Shown one piece after another: positions 39,044 through 47,787 of a DNA stretch of 64,000 nt (position 1 is the stretch's first letter; each line of letters begins with the position of its first letter). The translations under genes and the position numbers were made by a program. The notes under the pieces were generated by a model, which was not told where the DNA came from, made no database searches, and worked only from the letters and a program-made list of their open reading frames with translations. The stretch is taken from NCBI GenBank assembly GCA_963738425.1, contig CAVTWT010000032.1, positions 1 to 64,000 of the forward strand, given 5' to 3'. This DNA is from CADEEN01 sp963738425 (GTDB lineage Bacteria > Pseudomonadota > Gammaproteobacteria > Burkholderiales > Burkholderiaceae_C).

Positions 39044-39289
39044 ATGGTGGGAAACTCCTCCGGTCGATTCGAGTTGCCGTTTGGCGCGGCGTTGCGCCGC
39101 GTCCGACTTGCGTCAGGGTTGACTCAGGAGCAACTGGCCTTGGAGGCTGACGTGCAGCGCAACTTCATCTCGCTGATCGAGACGGGGCGGAACCAGCCGA
39201 CGATCTCCACCATCACCAAGCTCGCTCGCGCGCTGGGCATGAAGGCGTCGGCCCTCGTGGCCGAAGCCGAGAAGCAGCAGCGCCGGTGA
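39044..39289 (+). CDS. XRE-family helix-turn-helix regulator
   Basis: An 81-residue single-domain Cro/C1-type regulator: FGAALRRVRLASGLTQEQLA, then LEADVQRNFISLIETGRNQP and TISTITKLARALGMKASALV. This is a full five-helix HTH_3 domain with no ligand-binding part, the size of restriction-modification controller (C) proteins. It ends 55 nt before hsdM, so it probably controls the methylase/restriction genes or the divergent unknown gene. ATG 39044 is the only sensible start. Confidence 0.85.
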   Translation: MVGNSSGRFELPFGAALRRVRLASGLTQEQLALEADVQRNFISLIETGRNQPTISTITKLARALGMKASALVAEAEKQQRR

Positions 39290-39344
39290 GCCCGTTGGCC
39301 GCGCTGCGACACTGGGCGCCCACCCGCCGCGTGCCGATTGCCCA

Positions 39345-41279
39345 ATGACCCAGCAGCAAAACCTCGCCGACTTCATCTGGAACGTGGCCGACACGTTGCG
39401 CGGCCCGTTCAAGCCGTCGCTCTACGGCCGCATCATCCTGCCCTTCACGGTGCTGCGTCGTCTGGAGTGCGTGCTCGAACCCACCCGCGATGCAGTGCTC
39501 GCTCAGCACAAGAAGCTGGCCGGCAGCGGCGTCGATCTCGACCTCGTGCTGCCCAACGTGGCCGGCGCAAGCTTCTACAACACCTCGCAGTTCACGCTCG
39601 CCACGCTCGGCTCCACCAGCACGCGCGCCAACCTGGAGGAGTACCTGACGCGCTTCTCGGCCAACGCGCGGCAAATCTTCGACCACTTCGGCTTCGACAA
39701 CTGGCTGGTCAAGCTGGAACAAGCCAACCTGCTCTACCTCGTGACGCAAAAGTTTGCCGGCATCGACCTGCACCCCAAGCGCCTATCCAACGCCGAGATG
39801 GGCTTGGTGTTCGAGCACCTGATCCGCAAGTTTGCCGAGGCCGCCAACGACGACGCGGGCGAATACTTCACCCCGCGCGACGTGGTGCGGTTGGTCACGA
39901 CGCTCGTCTTCGCCACCGACCACGACGCGCTCAACGGCAAGGGCGTTGTCCGCACCGTGTACGACTGCGCCGCCGGCACCGGCGGCTTCCTGTCGTCGGC
40001 CATTGAGCAGGTGGCCGAGTGGAACCCGGATGCGCGCATCGTCCCGCACGCGCAGGAACTCAACCCCGAAACCTACGCCATCTGCGTGGCCGACAAGCTC
40101 ATCCAAGGCTACGACGTGCGCAACCTGAAGCTCGGCAACACGCTCGCCGACGACCAGTTGCGCCAGGAACGCTTCGATTACTGCCTCGCCAACCCGCCTT
40201 TCGGCGTGAAATGGGAGATGGTGCAGAAGGCCGTGATCGCCGAGCACAAGGAGTACGGCTACGCCGGCCGCTTCGGACCCGGCCTGCCGCGCGTGGGCGA
40301 CGGCTCGCTGCTGTTCCTGATGCACCTGCTGTCCAAACGCAAGGCGGTCGAGCTGGGCGGCTCGCGCTTCGGCATCGTGCTCTCGGGCTCGCCGCTCTTC
40401 AACGGCGGTGCCGGCTCGGGCGAGAGCGAAATCCGGCGCTGGATTCTGGAGAACGACTGGCTCGAAGCCATCGTCGCGCTGCCTACCGACCTGTTCTACA
40501 ACACCGGCATCGGCACCTATGTGTGGCTGCTGTCGAACCACAAGGCGCCCGAGCGCAAGGGCAAGGTGCAGCTCATCGACGCCAGCGCGCAGCACAGCCC
40601 GATGCGCAAGAGCCTGGGCAGCAAGCGCAAGCAGATCGCGCAGGCGCAGATCGACGCCATCGCGCGCTGGCACGACGAGATGCCGGCAGACGGCGAGCAG
40701 AGCAAGCTGTTCGACACCACCGACTTCGGCTACCGGCGCATTACCGTGGAGCGCCCGCTGCGCATGCGCTTCGAGGTCACGGCGGAAGGGCTCGCGGCCT
40801 ACGCCGCGGCCAAGGGCGCCGAACAGGTCGAGCGCTTCGCCGCATTGCAGAGCCGTGGCGCTTTCGACAGCCTGGGCGGCCTGCTCGATGCGGCGGCCAA
40901 GGTCAAGAAGCTGGCTAAGGGTGCGCACAAGGCCGTGCTCGATGCCTTCGGCACCCGCGACCCGGCCGCGCAGCCGGTGCACGACGTGAACGGCAAGCCG
41001 ATGGCCGACGCCGAGCTGCGCGAGTTCGAGAACGTGCCACTCAAGCAGGACATCCGTGACTACTTCGTGCGCGAAGTGCTGCCGCATGTGCCCGACGCCT
41101 GGATCGACGAGGACAAGCGCGACGAGAAGGACGGTCGCGCGGGCATTGTCGGCTACGAGATCAACTTCAACCGCTACTTCTACAAATACGTGCCGCCGCG
41201 GCCGTTGGAGGCGATTGACGCGGAGTTGATGGCGGTGGAGGCGGAGATTGCGGCGCTGCTGGGCGAGGTGACTGCTTGA
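39345..41279 (+). CDS. hsdM: Type I restriction-modification methyltransferase subunit
   Basis: A 644-residue HsdM, N6-adenine methyltransferase. The N-terminal helical bundle begins LADFIWNVADTLRGPFKPSL with GRIILPFTVLRRLECV. The catalytic domain has the cofactor motif VYDCAAGTGGFLSSAIEQ (motif I) and the catalytic LANPPFGVKWEMV (motif IV, NPPF), followed by RFGIVLSGSPLFNGGAGSGE and WLEAIVALPTDLFYNTGIGT. The C-terminus binds HsdS. It methylates host DNA to protect it from HsdR. It overlaps hsdS by TTGA. Confidence 0.95.
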   Translation: MTQQQNLADFIWNVADTLRGPFKPSLYGRIILPFTVLRRLECVLEPTRDAVLAQHKKLAGSGVDLDLVLPNVAGASFYNTSQFTLATLGSTSTRANLEEYLTRFSANARQIFDHFGFDNWLVKLEQANLLYLVTQKFAGIDLHPKRLSNAEMGLVFEHLIRKFAEAANDDAGEYFTPRDVVRLVTTLVFATDHDALNGKGVVRTVYDCAAGTGGFLSSAIEQVAEWNPDARIVPHAQELNPETYAICVADKLIQGYDVRNLKLGNTLADDQLRQERFDYCLANPPFGVKWEMVQKAVIAEHKEYGYAGRFGPGLPRVGDGSLLFLMHLLSKRKAVELGGSRFGIVLSGSPLFNGGAGSGESEIRRWILENDWLEAIVALPTDLFYNTGIGTYVWLLSNHKAPERKGKVQLIDASAQHSPMRKSLGSKRKQIAQAQIDAIARWHDEMPADGEQSKLFDTTDFGYRRITVERPLRMRFEVTAEGLAAYAAAKGAEQVERFAALQSRGAFDSLGGLLDAAAKVKKLAKGAHKAVLDAFGTRDPAAQPVHDVNGKPMADAELREFENVPLKQDIRDYFVREVLPHVPDAWIDEDKRDEKDGRAGIVGYEINFNRYFYKYVPPRPLEAIDAELMAVEAEIAALLGEVTA

Positions 41280-42656
41280 AGCGACTCGCCGGAGCAACAG
41301 AGCGCAAGGCGACTTCTCTGGCATGGATGCGAACGGTGCCATCGCACTGGAGCACGCTTTCCCTCGCGCGCATCACCGTGCTGCGCTGCGATGGTCCGTT
41401 TGGCAGCTCGATCAAGAGCGAGAACTACGTCGAGAGTGGCGTTCGGGTCATCAGGTTGCAGAACGTCGGCTCAGCCGAGTTCCGCGGCGACGATGCTGCG
41501 TTTCTCGACGAGCACTACGTCAGGTCCGAGATCGGCGACGGCCATTGGGTGGAGCCCGGCGACGTGCTGATTGCGGGCCTGGGCGACGAAAACAACCCGT
41601 TGGGAAGAGCGTGCACCGCGCCACCTTCGCTTGGGCTTGCGATAGTCAAGGCTGACTGCTACCGCTTTCGGCTTGATCGGTCCAGGGCTGATCCTGCGTT
41701 TGTAGCGCTGCAACTGGCCTCGTCGGCAGAGGCCGAGTGCGGCGCAATGGCCACAGGTTCAACACGCTCTCGTCTGAACCTAGGGCTGGCGTCTTCGCGC
41801 ATCGTTGCGCTGCCGCCCACGCTCGAAGAGCAGCGCCTTATCGTTGGCTGGATCGGCAGAGAAGCCGCCCGCATTGACGCACTGATCGAGAAGAAGACCC
41901 GCTTCATCGAACTACTCCGAGAGAAGCGGCTGGCATTGATCCAACACGCCATCGCCCGTGGCATGAGGTCAGATGTAGCCCTAACGCCAACCGGGGTCGA
42001 GTGGCTCGGTCATGTTCCCGAGCACTGGCGCGTCGTGGCGCTCGGGTACGTTGCCGAGGTTGATAGTGGAGCAACTCCCGACCGGGACACCTCTTCGTAC
42101 TGGGGTGGCGGCATCCCGTGGGTGAAGACCGGCGAGATCAACTACTTGCCGATCTCCTGCTCGGAGGAATCGATTAGCCCCGAGGGACTCCGCGCGTCGT
42201 TCAACACGACTGGCGCAGCCGGGGACTTTGCTGATGGCGATGTATGGGCAGGGCGTCACTAGAGGTCGCGTAGCGCTGCTAGACGTGGCAGCGGCCTACA
42301 ACCAAGCATGTGCAGCGATTCACTTTTCCGGCGCCGTCAAGCCAGAGTTCGGGCGGTACTTTTTCATCGCTGCCTACCACTTTGTCCGGGACACGGGCAA
42401 CGAGACGAGCCAGATGAATCTCAGCGTCGAAGCCATTCGCAAGTTCAAGATACTGGTGCCACCCGTCCCTGAACAGGAAGCAATCGTTGCGCACTTGAAC
42501 TCGCAGACCATGACGCTCGATCGCTTGGTTGCGCAGTCCAATGGCTCGATACGACTCCTGCGCGAACGCCGCGCCGCCCTCATCACCGCTGCCGTCACCG
42601 GCCAGATCGACCTGCGCATGGAGCAGCCGACCGGCACCGCCCTGGAGCCCGCGTGA
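41276..42656 (+). CDS. hsdS: Type I specificity subunit, one frameshift
   Basis: HsdS sets the DNA target of the type I enzyme with two target-recognition domains. First domain: PSHWSTLSLARITVLRCDGP ... ADPAFVALQLASSAEAECGA; central conserved helices: RIDALIEKKTRFIELLREKR with LALIQHAIARGM. Second domain: VPEHWRVVALGYVAEVDSGA ... KPEFGRYFFIAAYHFVRDTG; distal helices: RLLRERRAALITAAVTGQID. A run of four G at 42221-42224 shifts the frame; removing one G joins GAAGTLLMAMYGQGVTRGR without loss. It may be a sequencing error or a phase-variable G-tract. The TTG start overlaps hsdM; an ATG at 41328 is an alternative. The stop overlaps the hsdR start. Confidence 0.85.
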
Positions 42657-45600
42657 GCAAGATTCACCACGAGTGCGAGCTGGAGCGGCACATCGTCGAG
42701 CAGCTCGCCGCCGCCGGCTGGCTCGTCGGCGACACGGCCGCCTACGATCGCACGCGAGCGCTCTACCCCGAAGACGTGACTGGCTGGCTGCGCGACAGCC
42801 AACCCCAAGCCTGGGTCAAGCTCGAAGCGATGAACGGCGCCGGCACCGAGGCCGCGGTGCTCGACCGCCTCGTCAAGACGCTGGAGAACAAGGACGGCGG
42901 CACGGTGGAAGTGCTGCGCCGCGGCTTCGCGGTGGCCGGTGCCGGCACCCTGACGATGAGCCAGCCGCTGCCCGAGGACGACCGCAACGCCACCGTGATC
43001 GCGCGCTACGCCGCCAACCGCCTGCGCGTGGTGCCGCAGCTCGCCTACTCGCTCGACAAGGCCGACCGCATCGATCTCGCCTTCTTCATCAACGGCCTGC
43101 CGGTGGCGACCGTGGAGCTGAAGACCGACTTCACGCAGTCGGTGGAGGCGGCGATGCAGCAGTACCGCGACGACCGGCCGCCGCGTAGCGCGAGCACCGG
43201 GCGCATGGAACCGCTGCTGGCCTTCCGCCGCGGCGCCGTCGTGCATTTCGCCATGAGCGACAGCGACATCCGCATGGCGACGCGGCTCGACGGACCGGCG
43301 ACATGGTTCCTGCCCTTCAACCGCGGCAACGACGGCGCCGCCGGCAACCCGCCGGGCGCTGGCGGCACCTACCCGGTGGCCTACCTCTGGCAGCGTGTGC
43401 TGACGCGCGATCAGTGGCTGCGCATCTTCCACCGCTTCGTACTGCTCGAACGCAGGGATGTGCAGGACGCGCAGGGCAAGACGCAGTTCAAGGAGACGAT
43501 GGTGTTCCCGCGCTTCCACCAGTGGGAGGGCGTCACCGCGATGGTCGATGGGGTGCGCGCCGAGGGCGTGGGCCGGCCCTACCTGATCCAGCACAGCGCA
43601 GGATCGGGCAAGACCAACACCATCTCGTGGACCGCGCACGAGCTGATCCGCATTCGCCGGCCCGATGGCGAGCCGTACTTTCACAGCGTCATCGTCGTCA
43701 CCGACCGCACGGTGCTCGACAAGCAGTTGCAGGACGCCATCGCGCAGATCGAACACCAGACTGGCGTAGTGCGGGCGATCGACCGCGAAACGTCGAGCCT
43801 GCCCAAGAGCCAGCAACTGGCCGAGGCGATGCTGGCGGGCACGCCGATCATCGTCTGCACCATGCAGACCTTCCCGCACGCGCAGAAGCTGATCTTGGCC
43901 GAGCAGAGCCTGCGCGACCGGCGCTTCGCGGTGGTGATCGACGAGGCGCACAGCAGCACCGGGGGCAGCACGGCCGACGACCTGCGCTACGTGCTCACGG
44001 GTCAGAGCGAGGAGGAGTGGGAGAGGCTCGGCGCCGACGAGCGCCTGTCGATCTGGCAGGCGTCACGGCAGATGGCCGGCAAGCAGGGCAACGCCAGCTA
44101 CTTCGCGTTCACGGCGACACCCAAGCACAGCACCAAGAGCCTGTTCGGCCGGCCGCGCAACCCGGCGCTTCCGGCGAGCAAGGACAACCCGCCCGACGCT
44201 TTTCACCTGTACACGATGCAGCAGGCCATCGAAGAGGGCTTCATCCTCGACGTGCTGCTCAACTACACGAGCTTCGTCACGGCGCTTCGCATGGGCACGA
44301 CGTTTACCGAGTCCGGTGACCGACGCGTGGACAAGAAGAGCGCCGGCCGGGCGCTGGCGAAGTGGCTGAGCCTGCACCCGACGAACATCGGCCAGAAAGT
44401 GCAGTTGATCGTCGAGCACTTCCGCGCCAACGTGGCACACCTGCTCGGCGGCCAAGCCAAGGCGATGGTAGTGACGCCCAGCCGCGCCGCTGCGGTGAAG
44501 TACCACCTTGCGCTGCAACGCTACTGCAAGGAGCGCGGCTACGACGACGTGCATGCGATGGTGGCGTTCTCGGGCGACGTGTCGAACAAGGATGCCCAGG
44601 AAGACGGCTTCCCGGCCGCCCACGAGTTCAACGAGACCAACCTGAACCCGACCCTGCACGGCCGCGAAATGCGCAAGGCGTTCGACACCAACGACTACCG
44701 GGTGATGATCGTCGCCAACAAGTTCCAGACCGGCTTCGACCAGCCCAAGCTGGTGGCGATGTACCTGGACAAGAAGGTGTCGGGCGTGGAGGCGGTGCAG
44801 ACCCTCTCGCGCCTGAACCGCATCGTGCCGGGACGGGAGAAGAAGACCTTCGTCATCGACTTCGCCAACGAGGCCGACGAGATCGTGAAGGCGTTCAAGA
44901 CCTTCTTCCGCGACGCCCAGGTGTCGGACGTGCAGGACGCCAACGTCGTGTACGACATCAAGGCCATGCTCGACGCGACGCTGCTGTACGAGCAGGCCGA
45001 GGTGCGTGCCTTTGCCGAGGCGGTGGTGGACCCGGCCGTGACCCACCAGAAGCTCTACAGCCTGACGCAGGCGCCGACCGACCGCTTCAATAGCAAGTTG
45101 AAGCAGTTGACCGAGGCGATCGAGGCGTGGGAGCGCAAGTGGCGCGACGCGCGGGAAGCGAACGACGAGGCTGCGATGGACACGGCAGACGCCAACCGCT
45201 CGGAGCTGACCACGGAGCGCGACAAGTTGATCGTGTTCAGCGAGGGGCTGGCGAAGTTCGTCCGGACCTACGAGTACGTGGCACAACTGGTGGACTTCGG
45301 CGACCCGGTGCTCGAAGGCTTCGCCAGCTTCGCCCGGCTGCTGCGCAAGCGGCTCAAGGGCATCACGCTGGAGCAGGTGGACCTGTCGGACCTCGCCCTG
45401 ACGCACTTCAAGATCAAGGAAAAGGGCAAGCTGACCGGCCTGACGCCGGACGGCAAGTACCCGATGCTTGAGCCGATCACCGACAACGCGCTGCGCGAGG
45501 CCCGCGACCGCGAGACGGCGATGCTGTCGGACTTGGTGAAGCGCCTGAACGACGCGCTAGGCAAGGACATCAGCGACACCGATCAGGTGGCCCTGGCGGT

Positions 45601-45865
45601 GCATGTGACCGAGAAGCTGCGCGGCAACACCGTGGTCATGGCCCAGGTGGAGAACAACTCGAAGGAGCAGGCAATGAAGGCCAACCTGCCGGCGGCGGCG
45701 GTGCAGGCGATCTTCGACGCGATGAGCACGCACCAGACGCTGGCGACGCGGCTGCTTAGCGACGAGGGGGCGCGGCGGGTGTTTGTGGATGTGGTTTACG
45801 AGATGTTGTGTCGAAACGACCCGGGTGACTTGCTGGCGGCAGCCCGGCGTGGTGCGGTGGAGTGA
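42653..45865 (+). CDS. hsdR: Type I restriction endonuclease motor subunit
   Basis: A 1070-residue HsdR. The N-terminal nuclease domain carries RIDLAFFINGLPVATVELKT (D...E-x-K). The SF2 translocase has Walker A IQHSAGSGKTNTISW, DEAH box FAVVIDEAHSSTGG, motif III YFAFTATPKHSTKSLFG and later motifs including MIVANKFQTGFDQPKLVAMY and LSRLNRI. The C-terminal helical part ends near 45865. It cuts unmethylated foreign DNA after translocation. The GTG start overlaps the hsdS stop, so hsdM-hsdS-hsdR form one translationally linked operon. Confidence 0.95.
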   Translation: MSKIHHECELERHIVEQLAAAGWLVGDTAAYDRTRALYPEDVTGWLRDSQPQAWVKLEAMNGAGTEAAVLDRLVKTLENKDGGTVEVLRRGFAVAGAGTLTMSQPLPEDDRNATVIARYAANRLRVVPQLAYSLDKADRIDLAFFINGLPVATVELKTDFTQSVEAAMQQYRDDRPPRSASTGRMEPLLAFRRGAVVHFAMSDSDIRMATRLDGPATWFLPFNRGNDGAAGNPPGAGGTYPVAYLWQRVLTRDQWLRIFHRFVLLERRDVQDAQGKTQFKETMVFPRFHQWEGVTAMVDGVRAEGVGRPYLIQHSAGSGKTNTISWTAHELIRIRRPDGEPYFHSVIVVTDRTVLDKQLQDAIAQIEHQTGVVRAIDRETSSLPKSQQLAEAMLAGTPIIVCTMQTFPHAQKLILAEQSLRDRRFAVVIDEAHSSTGGSTADDLRYVLTGQSEEEWERLGADERLSIWQASRQMAGKQGNASYFAFTATPKHSTKSLFGRPRNPALPASKDNPPDAFHLYTMQQAIEEGFILDVLLNYTSFVTALRMGTTFTESGDRRVDKKSAGRALAKWLSLHPTNIGQKVQLIVEHFRANVAHLLGGQAKAMVVTPSRAAAVKYHLALQRYCKERGYDDVHAMVAFSGDVSNKDAQEDGFPAAHEFNETNLNPTLHGREMRKAFDTNDYRVMIVANKFQTGFDQPKLVAMYLDKKVSGVEAVQTLSRLNRIVPGREKKTFVIDFANEADEIVKAFKTFFRDAQVSDVQDANVVYDIKAMLDATLLYEQAEVRAFAEAVVDPAVTHQKLYSLTQAPTDRFNSKLKQLTEAIEAWERKWRDAREANDEAAMDTADANRSELTTERDKLIVFSEGLAKFVRTYEYVAQLVDFGDPVLEGFASFARLLRKRLKGITLEQVDLSDLALTHFKIKEKGKLTGLTPDGKYPMLEPITDNALREARDRETAMLSDLVKRLNDALGKDISDTDQVALAVHVTEKLRGNTVVMAQVENNSKEQAMKANLPAAAVQAIFDAMSTHQTLATRLLSDEGARRVFVDVVYEMLCRNDPGDLLAAARRGAVE

Positions 45866-46082
45866 GTTCCGGGCCACCGCTCGGAGGCCAAGGCCAACTC
45901 ACTGCTCAGCGATTTGGCCCTAAACGAATGAGGCTCAAACCGGCTCGACCACAAACGGGCCTGACAGGCGTTGACTTGTGCCCGACGTTCGGAAAGGGAA
46001 ACACCTAGAAAGGCCTTGAGAGCCGCCCGCCCGAGCCCCATAATCACATTTGTGAGTCGTAGTCAAGAGGCGGATTGAAGTA

Positions 46083-46111
46083 TTGCGCACTGTGCTTTCA
46101 TACAGTACATT
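46083..46111 (+). promoter_or_regulatory. Candidate promoter/operator of the Panacea pair
   Basis: TTGCGC (46083-46088), a 17-nt spacer and TACATT (46106-46111) resemble a sigma70 promoter 25 nt before the gene. An inverted repeat ACTGT-N8-ACAGT (46089-46106) lies between the two boxes, where a repressor would block it. Confidence 0.35.
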
Positions 46112-46135
46112 CATCGGGATGAGAAACGGTTGGCG

Positions 46136-46699
46136 ATGACGAACTTCGACGAACGTCGTGCTGCTGAGGCCGCTGCGTATCTGCTCTTTCGAGCGGGAGG
46201 CCGGTTGCCGCTCATTAAGCTGATGAAGCTGATGTATTTGGCAGAGCGAGAGTCGCTGCTGCGGTTCGGTGAGCCCATCACCGGAGACAGGCTAGTGTCG
46301 ATGGATCACGGCCCCGTGCTTTCGACCACTCTCAATCACATCAACGGCGCTGTACGTGAAGCCGAGGGTACTTGGGAGAAGTGGATTTCGGACCGGGCCG
46401 ACAACGCTGTTGCACTCCGCGACCCCAGCATGATTCGGACTCCAGAGCAAGACTTGCTTGGTCTGAGTGATAGCGACCTAGACGTTCTCGGAGATGTCTG
46501 GTCGCGATTTGGGCACTTTGGCCGCTGGGAGCTGGTCGAGTACACCCACAAGAACTGTCCTGAATGGGAGTTTCCAGATGGGTCGAGTTGTCCCATCCCC
46601 TACGACAGATTGCTCTCCGTGCTTGGATTCAATGAAGCCGCTGCAAGTGATCTTTGCGACCGGATTCGCGATCAAGCAAAGCTAGCCGCCCAAACATAG
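46136..46699 (+). CDS. Panacea (DUF4065) domain protein, putative antitoxin
   Basis: A 187-residue protein starting MTNFDERRAAEAAAYLLFRA. The Panacea/SocA-like core is clear: GGRLPLIKLMKLMYLAERES, ITGDRLVSMDHGPVLSTTLN, and later YTHKNCPEWEFPDG. Panacea-domain proteins neutralise many unrelated toxins in two-gene modules and may also act as proteolytic adaptors (SocA). There is no DNA-binding domain attached. The next gene starts 4 nt after the stop, the usual antitoxin-toxin spacing. An in-frame TTG two codons upstream is a weaker start. Confidence 0.8.
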   Translation: MTNFDERRAAEAAAYLLFRAGGRLPLIKLMKLMYLAERESLLRFGEPITGDRLVSMDHGPVLSTTLNHINGAVREAEGTWEKWISDRADNAVALRDPSMIRTPEQDLLGLSDSDLDVLGDVWSRFGHFGRWELVEYTHKNCPEWEFPDGSSCPIPYDRLLSVLGFNEAAASDLCDRIRDQAKLAAQT

Positions 46700-46703
46700 C
46701 TTC

Positions 46704-47099
46704 ATGGCGTGGCTACCTCATCAGGGCGCAGCTTTTCTTCGCCCGAGTGGGGACAAGTTGCACTTGTTTGTCGTGGTAGGCGGGCCAGCGGTTTTCGCCA
46801 ACTACGGACCTCACCCGCAAGTTATCACCGTCAGTTTCTCGACGGTGTGCCCCGGGGTGCCACACGACCCTGCTTGCACACTGACCCCTGGCGAGCACCC
46901 ATTTGTGAATCAGCCAACATTCGTGGCCTACCGCTACGCTTCCATTGATTCGGAGTCGCACGTCTCGCAAATGGTCAACGGCGGGGTCTGGCCGCAACAA
47001 CCAGCTTGCAGTCCTGACCTACTCAACAAGGTGCTCGCTGGCATGTGCACCTCAAGACTGATTCGTCGTGAGTTCAGGTTGCTGTTCGGCTGTCCCTAG
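46704..47099 (+). CDS. Unrecognised small protein, putative toxin partner
   Basis: A 131-residue protein read from ATG 46704. After a variable N-terminus it is beta-rich: KLHLFVVVGGPAVFANYGPH, then PQVITVSFSTVCPG, DPACTLTPGEHPFVNQPTFV and AYRYASIDSESHVSQMV. A helical end follows (SPDLLNKVLAGMCTSRLIRR). The pattern of short strands and the HPF(V)...TFVAYRYA segment reminds me of MazF/PemK-like barrels, but I recognise no catalytic motif. It ends 91 nt before attR. Its place behind a Panacea gene is the reason for the toxin call. Confidence 0.5.
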   Translation: MAWLPHQGAAFLRPSGDKLHLFVVVGGPAVFANYGPHPQVITVSFSTVCPGVPHDPACTLTPGEHPFVNQPTFVAYRYASIDSESHVSQMVNGGVWPQQPACSPDLLNKVLAGMCTSRLIRREFRLLFGCP

Positions 47100-47190
47100 G
47101 GAATCGACTGGAAAGTCCAAGTTCGAGTCCAAGGAACAAGCGGCGCGCGCGCGTCGCCAGCATTCATGCGGCCTTCCCAGGGATCACTCG

Positions 47191-47209
47191 CTTCTGTATT
47201 GGCAAATGA
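47191..47209 (+). repeat. attR, displaced native end of mnmE
   Basis: CTTCTGTATTGGCAAATGA encodes FCIGK-stop in the host's own codons and is the original mnmE terminus. It matches attL at 14 of 19 bases. CCGCGC-TT-GCGCGG (47221-47234), just downstream, could be the former mnmE terminator. Confidence 0.8.
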
Positions 47210-47289
47210 GCGCCTTGACCCCGCGCTTGCGCGGTTGAAGGCGAACGCTTGGCCTGCCACCATGCGGTTGCTCTGATTGCGCGACGACC

Positions 47290-47755
47290 ATGTCACTCCA
47301 AACCCTTCGCGACGCCATCCAATCGCTCAATGCGCCCGACGCGTTCAAACCGCGCTTCAACCCCGAGCAATGGCGCACCTTTGAAGCCTTCCTGACGCGG
47401 CATGAGGTGCGCAGCGGCGATCTGCTGGTCAAGCAGGGCGATCACGATCGCACCATGTACCTGCTCGAAAGCGGGACGCTGCAGGTCTTCGTGCAGCCGC
47501 CGAAGACCGGCAGCACGGTTGTCGATCCTGCGCCCGGGTTCCGTCGTCGGTGAGGCCGGCCTGTTCAGCGATCAGCCACGCATGGCCAATGTCGAAGCGA
47601 TGGGCAACTGCGTCGTCTGGGCGTTACGCGGCCCGCGCTACGAGGAGCTGGCCGCGCGCAATGCCGCATTGACGCTCGAACTCGTGCGCGCCGCGGCTGC
47701 GCTGATGGGCGTGCGCATGCGGGCCAACATCGAGTTGGGTCAGGCGGTGAGTTGA
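47290..47755 (+). CDS. Cyclic nucleotide-binding domain protein, frameshifted
   Basis: A protein of about 154 residues (MSLQTLRDAIQSLNAPDAFK) consisting of a Crp-type cNMP-binding domain: RHEVRSGDLLVKQGDHDRTM, YLLESGTLQVFVQPPK and ILRPGSVVGEAGLFSDQPRM, with the E-x-G-x-x-G-E-x-(A)-L phosphate-binding cassette. There is no helix-turn-helix, so it is not a complete Crp/FNR regulator. An extra G near 47517-47520 breaks the frame (KTGST then LSILRPGSVVGE). It is the first chromosomal gene beyond the mobile element. Confidence 0.75.
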
Positions 47756-47787
47756 CCCACCCCCGAAGCGGCCTCACGGCCGCTTGG

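Larger units (their letters stand above)
33821..47209. mobile_element. Integrative mobilizable element in mnmE 3' end
   Basis: A 13.4 kb element bounded by imperfect direct copies of the final mnmE codons (33821-33839 and 47191-47209). It carries integrase, AlpA-like regulator, MobV-type relaxase and ParB-domain gene at the left. The cargo is a YegP-like protein, an unknown gene, an XRE regulator, type I restriction-modification genes and a Panacea toxin-antitoxin-like pair. No conjugation pilus genes are present, so transfer would need a helper. The 3' end of mnmE is a known attachment site (for example Salmonella genomic island 1). Confidence 0.85.
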
